64,000 nt of DNA from Roseovarius sp. EL26 (GTDB lineage Bacteria > Pseudomonadota > Alphaproteobacteria > Rhodobacterales > Rhodobacteraceae). This document shows positions 1 through 8,968 of this stretch, one piece after another (the stretch's first letter is position 1; each line of letters opens with the position of its first letter). The stretch covers positions 62,001 to 126,000 of the forward strand of contig NZ_OUMZ01000006.1 of NCBI RefSeq assembly GCF_900327775.1, in the 5' to 3' direction. The position numbers and the translations under genes were made by a program. A model generated the notes under the pieces. The model searched no databases. It was not told the origin of the DNA and was given only the letters and a program-made list of their open reading frames with translations.

Positions 1-296
1 CCATGTTCCAGATCATCGTTGTCTGCCCACTCTGGCTCACATGCAGCATCCTCAACCAAAAGTTCTCCATCGCGTTGAAGCACGCCATAACAATAGAGTT
101 TTTCGTTCAGGGTAAATTTGCACCCCGGCTGGTAAGGGTTATCCATACTTTGGCTGGTCACAAAGACCGAATGATACGGCTCATGTGTGCGCATAACCAA
201 ACTGGCAGGCACATCAGCAACCCGTGCAATCAAGTCAACAATACGTTGCCACTTCTCAATGGTTTCTGGCGATATTTCAGGTTTATGACCAGTCAT
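1..296 (-). CDS. GAF-domain sensor protein, N-terminal part (cut by window edge)
   Basis: Reading the minus strand from the ATG at 296-294 gives 98 codons that run off the left edge without a stop. The start follows a TGAGGC-like ribosome site. The protein opens with a helix rich in charged residues, then the pattern VADVPASLVMR, SVFVTSQS and NPYQPG, and a late segment with ED-ACEPEW. This resembles the GAF domain at the N-terminus of small-molecule or redox sensing kinases and diguanylate cyclases. The output domain lies outside the window, so the enzymatic role is unknown. It is divergent from the arsR operon, with about 160 bases between them. Confidence 0.65.
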   Translation of the reverse strand, partial: MTGHKPEISPETIEKWQRIVDLIARVADVPASLVMRTHEPYHSVFVTSQSMDNPYQPGCKFTLNEKLYCYGVLQRDGELLVEDAACEPEWADNDDLEH

Positions 297-435
297 GTCA
301 GCCTCAGTATGTATTGCTTTTCCATGTGTGAGGCAAATTTCTCGTAGGACAAAACTCTTTCTCGGCGATCACAGTTTATTTGTTGGGAATATTTTATTTT
401 CATGAATATCGAAATATAACTTGCCATTTACAATT

Positions 436-455
436 ATTTCTATAATTCTAGAAAT
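436..455. promoter_or_regulatory. Inverted repeat abutting the arsR start, likely ArsR operator
   Basis: A perfect dyad with 7-base arms ATTTCTA and TAGAAAT separated by six bases ends directly before the ATG at 456. A second GAAATAT half-like motif lies at 411-417. AT-rich 5-8 base arms are typical operators for ArsR/SmtB repressors, so autoregulation by the adjacent ArsR protein is the simplest reading. The position leaves no room for a normal ribosome site, so the mRNA may be leaderless or have a very short leader. Binding is inferred. Confidence 0.6.
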
Positions 456-782
456 ATGAAAAAGATTGATACTGATAACATAGAACTTCAAGTTGCCGCC
501 TCGACCTTTGCCGCTTTGGGTAGTGAGCAAAGGCTAATGGTCTTACGTGTACTTGTCCGGGCCGGATCTAAAGGCCTGAGCATCGGCGAGCTGGGCCAGC
601 GCAGCGGTGTTACTGGGTCGACATTGACTCATCACATGAAAATCTTGTCGCAAGCGGGGCTCGTGACGCAGGAAAAGAAAGGACGCAGCATAATCTGCGC
701 TGCTGTGGCTTATGATCGGCTGCATCATCTTTCGGAATTCCTGCTGCATGAATGCTGCGCAGACGCACCAGAAGAGCAATAG
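456..782 (+). CDS. ArsR-family winged-helix repressor
   Basis: This 108-residue protein has the ArsR fold: a dimerisation helix, then LGSEQRLMVLRVLV, the recognition helix region SGVTGSTLTHHMKILSQAGLV, and a beta-wing ending in KKGRSI. The tail contains a vicinal cysteine pair (HECCADAP). ArsR proteins with C-terminal thiols sense arsenite, other soft metals or reactive sulfur by losing DNA affinity. The classic ELCVC sensor in the recognition helix is absent, so the cysteine pair near the C-terminus is the likely sensor site. It is followed after 13 bases by a permease gene that it probably controls. The inducer cannot be read from sequence. Confidence 0.85.
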   Translation: MKKIDTDNIELQVAASTFAALGSEQRLMVLRVLVRAGSKGLSIGELGQRSGVTGSTLTHHMKILSQAGLVTQEKKGRSIICAAVAYDRLHHLSEFLLHECCADAPEEQ

Positions 783-795
783 GCGGACCAACCTC

Positions 796-1827
796 ATGGC
801 AGATGCAACTGCAAACAAACCCCTCGGACTTGTCCGGGGGATGGACCGGGTATGGCTGGCGCTTACCTTCATTCTCATCCTAATAGCGCTTGTGGATTGG
901 CCGCAATTCTTTCCAACGGTTCAATTTGCATCAAGCGCATTATTAGGCACCGCGCCATTCATTGCCTTTGCCGTATTTGCGGTGGCTTATCTCAAGGCGA
1001 CAGGGGCCGAAAGCCTGCTGGCGCGCGCCTTTCAGGGCAATCAGATTCGGATGATTTTTGTGGCCGGACTGATCGGCGGGCTGGCCCCGTTTTGTAGTTG
1101 CGAGGTTATCCCCTTCATTGCTGCCATGCTTGCCCTTGGTGCGCCTCTGGGGGCGGTTATGGCCTTTTGGTTGGCATCACCGTTGATGGATCCGGCGATG
1201 TTCTTGATTACTTCAGGTACGCTGGGCTGGGATTTCGCAGTAGGCAAAACTCTTTCTGCGGTTGGTGTTGGTCTGTTTGGTGGGTTTATCACCATGATAC
1301 TGGCAAGATCCCCTTTGTTCGCCGATCCACTACGCGAAGCCCCCCAAGTAGGCTGCGGTTGCGGTTCCAGCAATTCATTTGAAGGCACACCAGTATGGCG
1401 CTTCTGGACTGATATAGACCGCTTGAATGCTTTCAAGACATCTGCCCTGAGTAATGCAAAATTTCTGCTCAAGTGGCTTGCGCTTGCCTACGTGATCGAG
1501 GCCCTGATGCTGGCTTATATTCCAGCTGAAACCGTGGCTCGTATTTTAGGCGGTGAGGGATTGGGACCAATTATCCTTGGTGCAATCGTCGGCGCACCTG
1601 CCTATCTGAATGGATATGCGGCCGTGCCACTGGTGGACGCACTGTTGGCGCAGGGAATGAGCCAAGGTGCCGCGATGAGCTTTGTCATTGCCGGGGGCAT
1701 CAGCAGTATTCCTGCGGCAATTGCTGTCTGGGCGCTGGTGAAACCGCGGGTTTTTGCAGCTTACATTGGCTTTGCGGTCGTTGGAGCAGTGATGGCGGGG
1801 TCTCTTTGGCAGGTCGTTGCGACATGA
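796..1827 (+). CDS. UPF0718/ArsP-type permease
   Basis: This is a 343-residue polytopic membrane protein of the DUF318 (UPF0718) permease family, which includes the organoarsenical exporter ArsP. The loop PFCSCEVIPF after residue 100 is the family's cysteine signature, and the repeated half has GAPAYLNGYAAVPL. A cytoplasmic loop carries the cysteine cluster VGCGCGSS. The start at 796 was chosen because AGGCGG lies 9 bases upstream and homologues begin just before the first hydrophobic segment; an upstream in-frame extension would overlap arsR. Co-transcription with the thiol-bearing ArsR suggests export of a thiol-reactive compound, such as an arsenical or a sulfur species. The exact substrate is unproven. 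Confidence 0.8.
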   Translation: MADATANKPLGLVRGMDRVWLALTFILILIALVDWPQFFPTVQFASSALLGTAPFIAFAVFAVAYLKATGAESLLARAFQGNQIRMIFVAGLIGGLAPFCSCEVIPFIAAMLALGAPLGAVMAFWLASPLMDPAMFLITSGTLGWDFAVGKTLSAVGVGLFGGFITMILARSPLFADPLREAPQVGCGCGSSNSFEGTPVWRFWTDIDRLNAFKTSALSNAKFLLKWLALAYVIEALMLAYIPAETVARILGGEGLGPIILGAIVGAPAYLNGYAAVPLVDALLAQGMSQGAAMSFVIAGGISSIPAAIAVWALVKPRVFAAYIGFAVVGAVMAGSLWQVVAT

Positions 1828-1936
1828 AAAGCCGCAATTTCATAGAATAACGTCGTTTCGAATCCTCTCCCCTCGGTTGCCGCAATGCAGTAAATATCCT
1901 AATCCTTAAAAAACAGAAAAACAGGGTTGGATTTAT

Positions 1937-3184
1937 ATGTATCGTGTCTGGAATTTCGTCGCGGAATATTCGCTGCTGTTGATCATTGGCGCAGTTACTG
2001 CCCTGATATGGGCCAACACAAATGCTGAAAGCTATCACCATTTCGTCGAGTTCGTGATTTGGGACCATGCACCGATTGGCCACCTGCATGACGGGCATCG
2101 TACGCTTACGCTACACTATCTGGTCAATGATGTTTTGATGGCCTTGTTCTTTGCTATTGCCGCCAAAGAAGTATGGGAGGCCGTAATCCTAAAGAACGGC
2201 TCCTTGCGCGGAAAAAAGGCTGCAACACCCCTGTTTGCAACCGCTGGCGGCATGTTTGGCCCAATCGGCGTTTACCTTGGCCTTGCGATGCTAATGGGAT
2301 CAGATACCTATCAGGCCGTCGCGAATGGTTGGGCGATTCCGACGGCAACCGATATTGCCTTTTCCTATCTGGTTGGTCGCCTTGTCTTTGGCGCTGGTCA
2401 CCCGGCGGTCCGTTTTTTGCTGCTGCTGGCAATTGCCGATGATGCGGCCGGTCTTATCATTCTGGCAATCTTCTACCCCAGTGGCGATCTAGCGCCCGAA
2501 TGGTTGTTGCTATCTGCGGCTGGCGCATTCTCTGCGTTTTTCTTTTTCAACTACCTGCCGCGCAGAATGGATCGGGGCAATCAAGACCGCCCAAATTCCA
2601 CCCGCATTCGCAAACTGTTCGGAGGTCTGCCCTATATCATCGGTGGCTGCATCAGCTGGTATGGGTTCATGCGTTCGGGGCTGCATCCGGCCTTGGGTTT
2701 GCTACCTATCGTGGCGGCCATACCGCACGCCGACCGGGCCTTTGGTATTTTCAGCGCCGCCGAAAAGCACCTGCATGATTTGTTGAACGTTATGGAACAT
2801 GCACTCAAACACCCGGTTGAGATTGTTTTGTTCCTCTTTGGTCTGCTCAATGCTGGTGTTGAACTTTCAGCCATTGGTGATGCGACGTGGTTGGTTCTGG
2901 CTGGCCTGATTATCGGCAAGCCCGTGGGGGTTCTATTGTTTGGCTGGATAGCCGCAAAACCTTTGGGGTTGGGTCTTCCGCAAGGGATGCGGATTGTCGA
3001 CTTAGTGGTCGTCGGATGTGTGGCCGCGATTGGCTTTACTGTATCGTTGTTTGTGGCCTCGGTCGCGTTTGATGTCGGTCCGGTTCAGGATGCGGCAAAA
3101 ATGGGTGCGTTGTTCAGTTTCGGAGCTGCTGTTATTTCAATCATCGCTGGCAAAGTGGCGCGTGTGCAAAAACAAGAGCTATGA
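1937..3184 (+). CDS. nhaA: Na+/H+ antiporter NhaA
   Basis: This 415-residue inner-membrane antiporter exchanges cytoplasmic Na+ or Li+ for external protons. The ion-binding aspartate pair is at residues 168-169 in the segment LLLLAIADDAAG, and the conserved ATDIAF unwound-helix motif ends near residue 142 (Asp139). About 11-12 hydrophobic segments are visible. A short charged loop with PRRMDRGNQDRPN lies mid-protein. The start ATG has AGGGTTGG upstream. It stands alone between the arsR operon and a strong terminator. Na+ extrusion suits a marine bacterium. Confidence 0.92.
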   Translation: MYRVWNFVAEYSLLLIIGAVTALIWANTNAESYHHFVEFVIWDHAPIGHLHDGHRTLTLHYLVNDVLMALFFAIAAKEVWEAVILKNGSLRGKKAATPLFATAGGMFGPIGVYLGLAMLMGSDTYQAVANGWAIPTATDIAFSYLVGRLVFGAGHPAVRFLLLLAIADDAAGLIILAIFYPSGDLAPEWLLLSAAGAFSAFFFFNYLPRRMDRGNQDRPNSTRIRKLFGGLPYIIGGCISWYGFMRSGLHPALGLLPIVAAIPHADRAFGIFSAAEKHLHDLLNVMEHALKHPVEIVLFLFGLLNAGVELSAIGDATWLVLAGLIIGKPVGVLLFGWIAAKPLGLGLPQGMRIVDLVVVGCVAAIGFTVSLFVASVAFDVGPVQDAAKMGALFSFGAAVISIIAGKVARVQKQEL

Positions 3185-3207
3185 ACACAAACTTGGTTGA
3201 AGCTTTG

Positions 3208-3233
3208 AACCGGCGTTTAAACGCCGGTTTTTC
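3208..3233 (+). terminator. Rho-independent terminator after nhaA
   Basis: A perfect 22-base palindrome with arms AACCGGCGTTT and AAACGCCGGTT is followed by further T residues, 23 bases after the nhaA stop. It separates nhaA from the capsule-export genes. Confidence 0.85.
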
Positions 3234-3375
3234 TCATCAATTGCAAATTTTTTCGTATTTCGTGTGTTACATTTATGTCTTCCAACGTCACGGATCATTA
3301 TCTGACCAATGAAGCCTTAATAAAACCCGGATATACAACTTATTCAGGCAATCAGGCCAACAACCGGAAATTCGC

Positions 3376-4029
3376 ATGCTCGAGTTCGAAAATGTCAGCA
3401 AGTCCTTCTGGACTGGAACCCAGCGCAAGGTCATCCTTGATCAGGTGTCGTTCCGTGTTGAGTTGGGCAATTCCATGGGGATTTTGGCCCCCAACGGAAC
3501 CGGAAAAACGACGTTAATCAACATGATGGCCGGATTGGAAAAACCCGACGAGGGGACAATCCGCCGCAAATGCCGGATTAGTTTTCCACTGGGCTTCATG
3601 GGCGGGGTGGTCAGTCGCATGTCAGCGATGGAAAACGCGCGCTACATTGCCCGTTTATACGGTATGGACCCCGATTATATTGAAGCCTACTGCCGTTGGC
3701 TCTGTGATCTGAAGGAATATTTTGATCAACCTCTGGGCACCTATTCCAGCGGGATGAAGTCACGATTCACATTCGCACTGATGCTGGCATTGGATTTCGA
3801 TATCTATCTGATTGACGAAGGCATGCCCGGATCGGGAGATGTGGAGTTCAACCGCAAAGCCGGAGATATTCTGGCGGAACGTTTACAGACCACAACGATC
3901 ATCATCGTTTCGCATGATCCCAAAACACTGGAAAACTTCGCACGTTCTGCAGCTGTGCTTAGGAATGGCCAATTATACATGTTTGACACCTTGGAAGAGG
4001 CAAAGCAGCTATATGACTATGAAACCTAA
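3376..4029 (+). CDS. kpsT: Polysaccharide-export ABC transporter ATPase (KpsT-like)
   Basis: This 217-residue ATPase has Walker A at residues 38-45 (APNGTGKTT), the signature YSSGMKSRF near residue 130, Walker B ending in LIDEGMPGSGD, and the switch histidine in VSHDP. The short size, the signature and the Walker B context match the KpsT/Wzt group that drives export of capsule or LPS polysaccharide through a KpsM-type permease. No KpsM gene is in the window, so its partner must be encoded elsewhere. The gene overlaps the following KpsE-like gene by 17 bases, indicating translational coupling. Confidence 0.85.
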   Translation: MLEFENVSKSFWTGTQRKVILDQVSFRVELGNSMGILAPNGTGKTTLINMMAGLEKPDEGTIRRKCRISFPLGFMGGVVSRMSAMENARYIARLYGMDPDYIEAYCRWLCDLKEYFDQPLGTYSSGMKSRFTFALMLALDFDIYLIDEGMPGSGDVEFNRKAGDILAERLQTTTIIIVSHDPKTLENFARSAAVLRNGQLYMFDTLEEAKQLYDYET

Positions 4030-5566
4030 AGTCGCAAAATACCGTACTGCGCATAAGAGCAAAGGCAATGCTGACCAAGCAGGTGATTCCGCAGTTGTTT
4101 CTTCAAGCGATGACAACACTACAACCGAGATCAGCACAATCGCTCAAGAGCTTGAGAGTATTCGTCAAGAAGGGCTGACAGGCCGGCAACTGCGTATGGC
4201 TCGTAAACTGGCACAGCGTCACAATCTTGCGGCAACTTCGGATTACGACGCCGTGCGCCTGTTACGATCGCGAGGCCTTGATCCGTTCAAACGCCCCAAT
4301 GTGGTGGGTGTGGAATCTTCGGCTGGCAATGACAATACCCAGCCTAATCGAGTTCAACTACCCCAAACCACGACATCGGCTCAGAGTAACCTACCAGCAC
4401 ACGCTCTTAGTCCGATGGAGCGTCGCGAATTAGAAATCTCAGAAATTCGTCAAGATATTGCCCGCCGCCGCCGCCGCAAACTGTTGCTCTTGCTGAGCAG
4501 ACTAGCAGCCTTTGTCTTCCTCCCAACATTGGTAGCAGGCTATTACTATTATGCGGTCGCCACACCGATGTATTCTTCGAAATCTGCCTTTCAAATTCTG
4601 ACGGCAGATGGCGCAGGCGGCTCTCCGGCCGGAGGGCTATTGCAAGGAACATCTTTTGCAACTGGCCCAGATTCAATTGTGACGCAGGATTATCTTCAAT
4701 CAATTGGAGCCATGACCCGGCTGGATGAAGATGTACAATTCAGAGACACGTTCAGTGACGAATCCGTTGACCCATTACAGCGGTTGGATCCGGATGCAAC
4801 AAACAACAAAGCCTATAAGCTTTATAAGAAATACGTCAAACTGGGATACGATCCCACTGAAGGCGTTATCCGCATGGAAGTGTCATCCCCTGATCCGCAG
4901 GCAAGCGTGGCATTTTCCGAAAAGCTGATCGAATATGCGGAACAGAATGTCGACCAATTAAGCCAAAAAAAACGGCGTGATGCGCTCGAGGTCTCTTCGG
5001 TCAGCATGGATGCCGCCAAAAACGAACGCCGTCTCGCACAACAACGGCTTGTAGCACTACAAGAAGGCTCTATTCTTGATCCACAAGGAGAAATTGCTAG
5101 CATCAGATCATTGATCGCAAATGTTGAAATACAGTTGCAAGAAAAGCAACTGGCGCTCAACACCCAACTGAGCAATAGCCGTCCCAACAAATCCAAAGTT
5201 GAAGCCCTTCAAGGCGAGGTTGCCGTTCTTGAAGCTGAATTAGCACGCCAGAAAGCGCGCCTAACTCAAGCTACTGATGGTGAACTTTCTCTTGCAGCGA
5301 AGGCAGCAAAAATTCAGATTGCACAATCTGATCTTGCCACCGCAGATATCGTACTACAATCAGCATTAGAAACTAAACGTCAAAGCGAAGTCGAAGCTAA
5401 CAAACAGGTCCGATATCTGACTGTCAGTGTCCAGCCCGTCGCCTTAGAAGCACCTTCGTACCCAAGAGCATTTGAAAACACCGTCCTTGCGTTCCTGATC
5501 TTTGCTGGTATCTACCTGATGCTATCTCTGACCGTTTCAATCCTCAAAGAACAGATGTCATCGTAG
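4013..5566 (+). CDS. kpsE: KpsE-like capsule polysaccharide export inner-membrane protein
   Basis: This 517-residue protein is of the KpsE/Wzz-like polysaccharide co-polymerase group. Residues 1-155 are hydrophilic and include a conserved-looking EGLTGRQLRMARKLA helix; a run of five arginines precedes TM1 (about 157-178). A periplasmic domain with a long coiled coil follows (roughly residues 300-460), and TM2 is near the C-terminus. E. coli KpsE is about 380 residues, so the cytoplasmic N-terminal extension is the main difference. The ATG at 4013 was chosen because GGAAGAGG lies 12 bases upstream; an ATG at 4019 is a near alternative. It links the export ATPase to the outer-membrane channel. 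KdsA starts three bases after its stop. Confidence 0.82.
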   Translation: MTMKPKVAKYRTAHKSKGNADQAGDSAVVSSSDDNTTTEISTIAQELESIRQEGLTGRQLRMARKLAQRHNLAATSDYDAVRLLRSRGLDPFKRPNVVGVESSAGNDNTQPNRVQLPQTTTSAQSNLPAHALSPMERRELEISEIRQDIARRRRRKLLLLLSRLAAFVFLPTLVAGYYYYAVATPMYSSKSAFQILTADGAGGSPAGGLLQGTSFATGPDSIVTQDYLQSIGAMTRLDEDVQFRDTFSDESVDPLQRLDPDATNNKAYKLYKKYVKLGYDPTEGVIRMEVSSPDPQASVAFSEKLIEYAEQNVDQLSQKKRRDALEVSSVSMDAAKNERRLAQQRLVALQEGSILDPQGEIASIRSLIANVEIQLQEKQLALNTQLSNSRPNKSKVEALQGEVAVLEAELARQKARLTQATDGELSLAAKAAKIQIAQSDLATADIVLQSALETKRQSEVEANKQVRYLTVSVQPVALEAPSYPRAFENTVLAFLIFAGIYLMLSLTVSILKEQMSS

Positions 5567-5569
5567 AAT

Positions 5570-6403
5570 ATGAAACAAGTTACATGCTCCGGGCTGACCA
5601 TTGCAAATGACCAGCCACTTTGCTTGATTGCTGGCCCCTGCCAGCTGGAAAGCGTTGATCACGCCCAAATGATCGCAGGCAAAATGAAAGAAGCCTGCGA
5701 AAAATCTGGCGCACAATTCATCTTTAAGGGCTCTTTCGATAAGGCCAATCGCACCTCACTTTCGGGCAAGCGCGGCTTGGGCGTAGATGAGGGACTCAAG
5801 ATCATGCAGGCCGTCAAAGATGCATTCAATGTGCCAGTGCTAACTGACGTACACCTGCCGGATCAATGTGCTGACGTCGCCAGCGTCTGTGATGTGTTAC
5901 AAATTCCTGCATTCTTATGTCGCCAAACGGATCTGCTGATTGCCGCCGGTGAAACAGGCGCGGTGATCAACGTCAAAAAGGGTCAGTTTCTAGCACCCTG
6001 GGACATGCCCAATGTCATCTCAAAAATTGAGAGTACTGGAAACACCCGGATCATGCTGACTGAACGGGGCACGTCATTTGGCTACAACACGCTAGTCGCA
6101 GATATGCGGTCGCTTCCGCAGATGGCGGCCACAGGCTATCCCGTGGTGATGGATGCCACCCATTCAGTACAACAACCAGGTGGGCAGGGTGTAAGCAGCG
6201 GTGGCCAGCGCGAATTTGCCCCCGTGATGGCGCGTGCTGCCATCGCTTTGGGCGTGGCATCGGTTTTTATCGAAACTCATGAAGACCCAGACAACGCCCC
6301 CTCAGATGGGCCAAATATGATCCCCTTGGACAAAATGCCCGCGCTACTGGGTGAGTTGATGCAATTCGATCAACTTGCCAAAGCCAACCCAATCCATATT
6401 TAA
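5570..6403 (+). CDS. kdsA: 3-deoxy-8-phosphooctulonate (Kdo-8-P) synthase
   Basis: KdsA condenses phosphoenolpyruvate and arabinose 5-phosphate into Kdo-8-phosphate in the cytoplasm. The 277-residue protein shows the family landmarks [20 protein letters not shown] and [11 protein letters not shown]. The N-terminal motif reads AGPCQLES where the E. coli enzyme has an asparagine (GMNVLES). Cysteine at this position marks the metal-dependent class. It is three bases downstream of kpsE and 22 bases upstream of the phosphomutase, so Kdo supply seems coupled to polysaccharide export. Confidence 0.95.
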   Translation: MKQVTCSGLTIANDQPLCLIAGPCQLESVDHAQMIAGKMKEACEKSGAQFIFKGSFDKANRTSLSGKRGLGVDEGLKIMQAVKDAFNVPVLTDVHLPDQCADVASVCDVLQIPAFLCRQTDLLIAAGETGAVINVKKGQFLAPWDMPNVISKIESTGNTRIMLTERGTSFGYNTLVADMRSLPQMAATGYPVVMDATHSVQQPGGQGVSSGGQREFAPVMARAAIALGVASVFIETHEDPDNAPSDGPNMIPLDKMPALLGELMQFDQLAKANPIHI

Positions 6404-6425
6404 CGATCATCAGGACACTTTTCCC

Positions 6426-7922
6426 ATGACCAAGCCAATTTACGAAGTCACCCCAAATACGTGGTCATTCCTGCGCGATGCGATGATCAAACCTACCGGG
6501 TTCCGCGAATACGATGCGCGCTGGCAGTACCCCGAAGAAATCAATCTCCCGGGTATGACCGCACTTGGCCTTGGTTTGGGGACGCAAATGCAGCGCCGCG
6601 GAATTCCACCAGTGATTGCCGTAGGTAACGATTACCGTGATTACTCAGTCGCAATCAAAAACGCACTGATCATCGGGTTGATGCAGGCAGGTATTCAGGT
6701 CAAAGATATTGGTCCAGCTCTTTCGCCAATGGCCTATTTCGCACAGTTCCATCTGGATGTACCTGCTGTGGCAATGGTTACCGCCAGCCACAACCCCAAC
6801 GGCTGGACCGGGGTGAAAATGGGTTTTGAACGCCCTCTAACCCATGGGCCTGACGAAATGAACGAACTGCGCGATATCGTGCTCAACGGTCAAGGTGAAC
6901 CACGCGCAGGCGGCAGTTATGAGTTTGTCGATGGTGTGCGCGAGGCCTATTTAGATGATCTGGTTGGTGACTTTAAAATGTCCCGCAAGCTTAAAATTGC
7001 CTGCGCCACCGGCAATGGTACGGCTTCGGCCTTTGCACCCGAACTGTTTGAGCGTTTGGGCGTCGAAGTGGTTCCAAGCCATAACGAGCTAGATTACACC
7101 TTTCCGCACTACAACCCTAACCCGGAAGCGATGGAAATGCTGCATGATATGTCCGCAACCGTAAAAGCTTCGGGTGCAGATATGGCGCTGGGTTTTGATG
7201 GTGACGGCGATCGCTGTGGTGTGGTTGACGATGAAGGCGAAGAGATATTCGCCGATAAGGTCGGCGTGATTATGGCCCGTGACCTGTCCAAGATTTATCC
7301 TAACGCAACTTTTGTTGCCGATGTGAAATCAACCGGTCTGTTTGCCTCAGACCCTGAACTGAAAGCCAACGGCGTCAAGGCGGATTATTGGAAAACCGGC
7401 CACAGCCATATGAAGCGCCGGGTGAAAGAAATTGGCGCATTGGCAGGGTTTGAAAAATCCGGTCACTACTTTTTGGCTGAACCTGTGGGCCGCGGTTATG
7501 ACTGCGGCATGCGGGTTGCCGTTGAGATCTGTAAGCTGATGGATCGCAATCCCGATATGTCGATGTCAGACCTGCGCAAGGCGCTACCGACAACCTATAG
7601 CACGCCAACGATGTCTCCATGGTGTGCCGACACTGAAAAGTATCAAGTGCTGGAGCGGTTGGTAGAAAAATTAGTGACCAAGGCCGAAGCGGGCGAAACA
7701 ATGGCGGGTCGGGCGATCAAAGAGGTGGTCACCGTCAACGGCGCGCGGGTCATTTTGGATAATGGCAGTTGGGGCCTTGTGCGGGCATCTTCAAACACCC
7801 CCAATCTAGTTGTGGTTTGCGAAAGCTCTGAAAGCGAAGCTGAGATGCGCGCGATTTTTGCTGATATTGACGCAGTCATTCGCACCGAAGGCGCTGTTGG
7901 CGATTACGACCAGACGATTTGA
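6426..7922 (+). CDS. Phosphomannomutase/phosphoglucomutase (alpha-D-phosphohexomutase)
   Basis: This cytoplasmic enzyme interconverts hexose 1- and 6-phosphates, feeding nucleotide-sugar synthesis. All four hexomutase signatures are present in order: the catalytic phosphoserine loop TASHNPNG, the Mg2+ loop DGDGDR, the sugar loop FEKSGHYF, and the phosphate loop RASSNTPN. Its 498 residues fit the ManB/AlgC group. The start ATG at 6426 is preferred over an upstream in-frame codon lying inside kdsA. Mannose versus glucose specificity cannot be read from these motifs. The operon position behind kdsA suggests a role in surface-polysaccharide precursors. Confidence 0.9.
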   Translation: MTKPIYEVTPNTWSFLRDAMIKPTGFREYDARWQYPEEINLPGMTALGLGLGTQMQRRGIPPVIAVGNDYRDYSVAIKNALIIGLMQAGIQVKDIGPALSPMAYFAQFHLDVPAVAMVTASHNPNGWTGVKMGFERPLTHGPDEMNELRDIVLNGQGEPRAGGSYEFVDGVREAYLDDLVGDFKMSRKLKIACATGNGTASAFAPELFERLGVEVVPSHNELDYTFPHYNPNPEAMEMLHDMSATVKASGADMALGFDGDGDRCGVVDDEGEEIFADKVGVIMARDLSKIYPNATFVADVKSTGLFASDPELKANGVKADYWKTGHSHMKRRVKEIGALAGFEKSGHYFLAEPVGRGYDCGMRVAVEICKLMDRNPDMSMSDLRKALPTTYSTPTMSPWCADTEKYQVLERLVEKLVTKAEAGETMAGRAIKEVVTVNGARVILDNGSWGLVRASSNTPNLVVVCESSESEAEMRAIFADIDAVIRTEGAVGDYDQTI

Positions 7923-7930
7923 TTTAGCTC

Positions 7931-7950
7931 CGGGTCGCTAACGCGACCCG
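7931..7950. terminator. Hairpin between convergent genes, possible terminator
   Basis: Eight-base arms CGGGTCGC and GCGACCCG enclose a TAAC tetraloop, 8 bases after the phosphomutase stop and 41 bases before the end of the convergent minus-strand gene. There is no following T-run on either strand, so it may block transcription poorly or act with Rho. Confidence 0.45.
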
Positions 7951-7991
7951 GCTCGTATCGGGCACACTGGCTCCACATTCTTCGAATACGA

Positions 7992-8489
7992 TTAGAACGC
8001 TTTTTCTTTGCAGATGTTACCGCGCATACATAGTGCAGATGTATCAAGCATTTCCTTTGTCGGTTGGCCAAAACCCATGCCGCCACAAGGGTCGAGCTCG
8101 AGCAAATAGCCGTCATCATCTTTTTTAAGAAACGCCAGATATTCAATACCAGATCTAGCGCCACCACACCATGGTCCAAAACAACGGACATTCAGAGTGA
8201 TGTCTTGATCAAAGGACTGAGAATAGCCATCCAATCCCAATGAACGTCCCTTTAAGGTTGCAGGAACAAAGGTATCAGGTGGGGTGTTCTCTTGATTATC
8301 GAAATCTTCTTTTGGCACTCTTTTTTCATCAAATGACAGAACACCATGGACGATAACATAAAGATCTTCCACCTCTGATGCGGTTTTAAACGTCCGCGCC
8401 ACGTCCGGTGGCAGGCACGATAAAGATAAAGCCGGCTGGGCGCAGGCTGCAAGCGCAGTCGCCAAAATAAGATTACGGGAAAAGATCAT
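7992..8489 (-). CDS. Secreted cysteine-containing protein of unknown function
   Basis: The 165-residue product starts with a clear Sec signal ([22 protein letters not shown]) and is predicted to be periplasmic. Cysteines are spread along the mature part: one in LSCLPP, a pair in RCFGPWCGG, then DPCGG, ALCMRG and NICKEK, which suggests disulfides. I do not recognise a named domain. Its start overlaps the rppH stop in an ATGA, so it is the last gene of the peptidase-rppH operon. It could be a small envelope protein; no function is proposed. Confidence 0.7.
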   Translation of the reverse strand: MIFSRNLILATALAACAQPALSLSCLPPDVARTFKTASEVEDLYVIVHGVLSFDEKRVPKEDFDNQENTPPDTFVPATLKGRSLGLDGYSQSFDQDITLNVRCFGPWCGGARSGIEYLAFLKKDDDGYLLELDPCGGMGFGQPTKEMLDTSALCMRGNICKEKAF

Positions 8490-8968
8490 AGCTGCGCTCC
8501 GAATTCTTGAACGACTTGTTGGTACACTTCCCGTTTGAACGGCACGATGTTATCGACAAGATCGTTCACTGGTAGCCAGCGCCAGTGTGAAAATTCCGGA
8601 TGCTCCGTCTGGATATTTACGTCACTATCGATTCCGTGAAACCGCAACAAAAACCATTTTTGTTCTTGCCCACGGTAGCGGCCTTTCCAGATTTTGGGCA
8701 CCAGATCATGCGGAAGATCATAGGGTATCCAGTCTTTGCTTACAGCCAAAACAGAGACTAATTTAGGCAAAACGCCCGTTTCTTCCCAAAGCTCACGCAA
8801 CGCGGCATCATGGGGGTCCTCACCCGGATCAACACCGCCCTGCGGCATTTGCCACGCAGGCGCCTCATTATCGAGCCGCTGACCTACCAACACCTCGTTT
8901 TTATCATTCACCAGCATTACGCCTACGCAAGGGCGATAGGGAAGGTTTTCAATCTCTTGCGGAGTCAT
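8486..8968 (-). CDS. rppH: RNA pyrophosphohydrolase (Nudix)
   Basis: RppH removes pyrophosphate from the 5' end of triphosphorylated mRNA or dinucleoside polyphosphates, starting 5'-end-dependent RNA decay. The 160-residue protein has a complete Nudix box, [20 protein letters not shown], followed by TGV. The opening [11 protein letters not shown] and the KWFLLRF segment are typical of RppH/NudH. It overlaps the preceding peptidase gene by four bases (ATGA) and the downstream secreted-protein gene in the same way. Confidence 0.93.
   Translation of the reverse strand: MTPQEIENLPYRPCVGVMLVNDKNEVLVGQRLDNEAPAWQMPQGGVDPGEDPHDAALRELWEETGVLPKLVSVLAVSKDWIPYDLPHDLVPKIWKGRYRGQEQKWFLLRFHGIDSDVNIQTEHPEFSHWRWLPVNDLVDNIVPFKREVYQQVVQEFGAQL

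Noticed and set aside
3812..4012. N-terminal extension of the KpsE-like protein
   Set aside because: This stretch codes for the C-terminal part of the ABC ATPase in another frame; the ribosome site supports a start at 4013.
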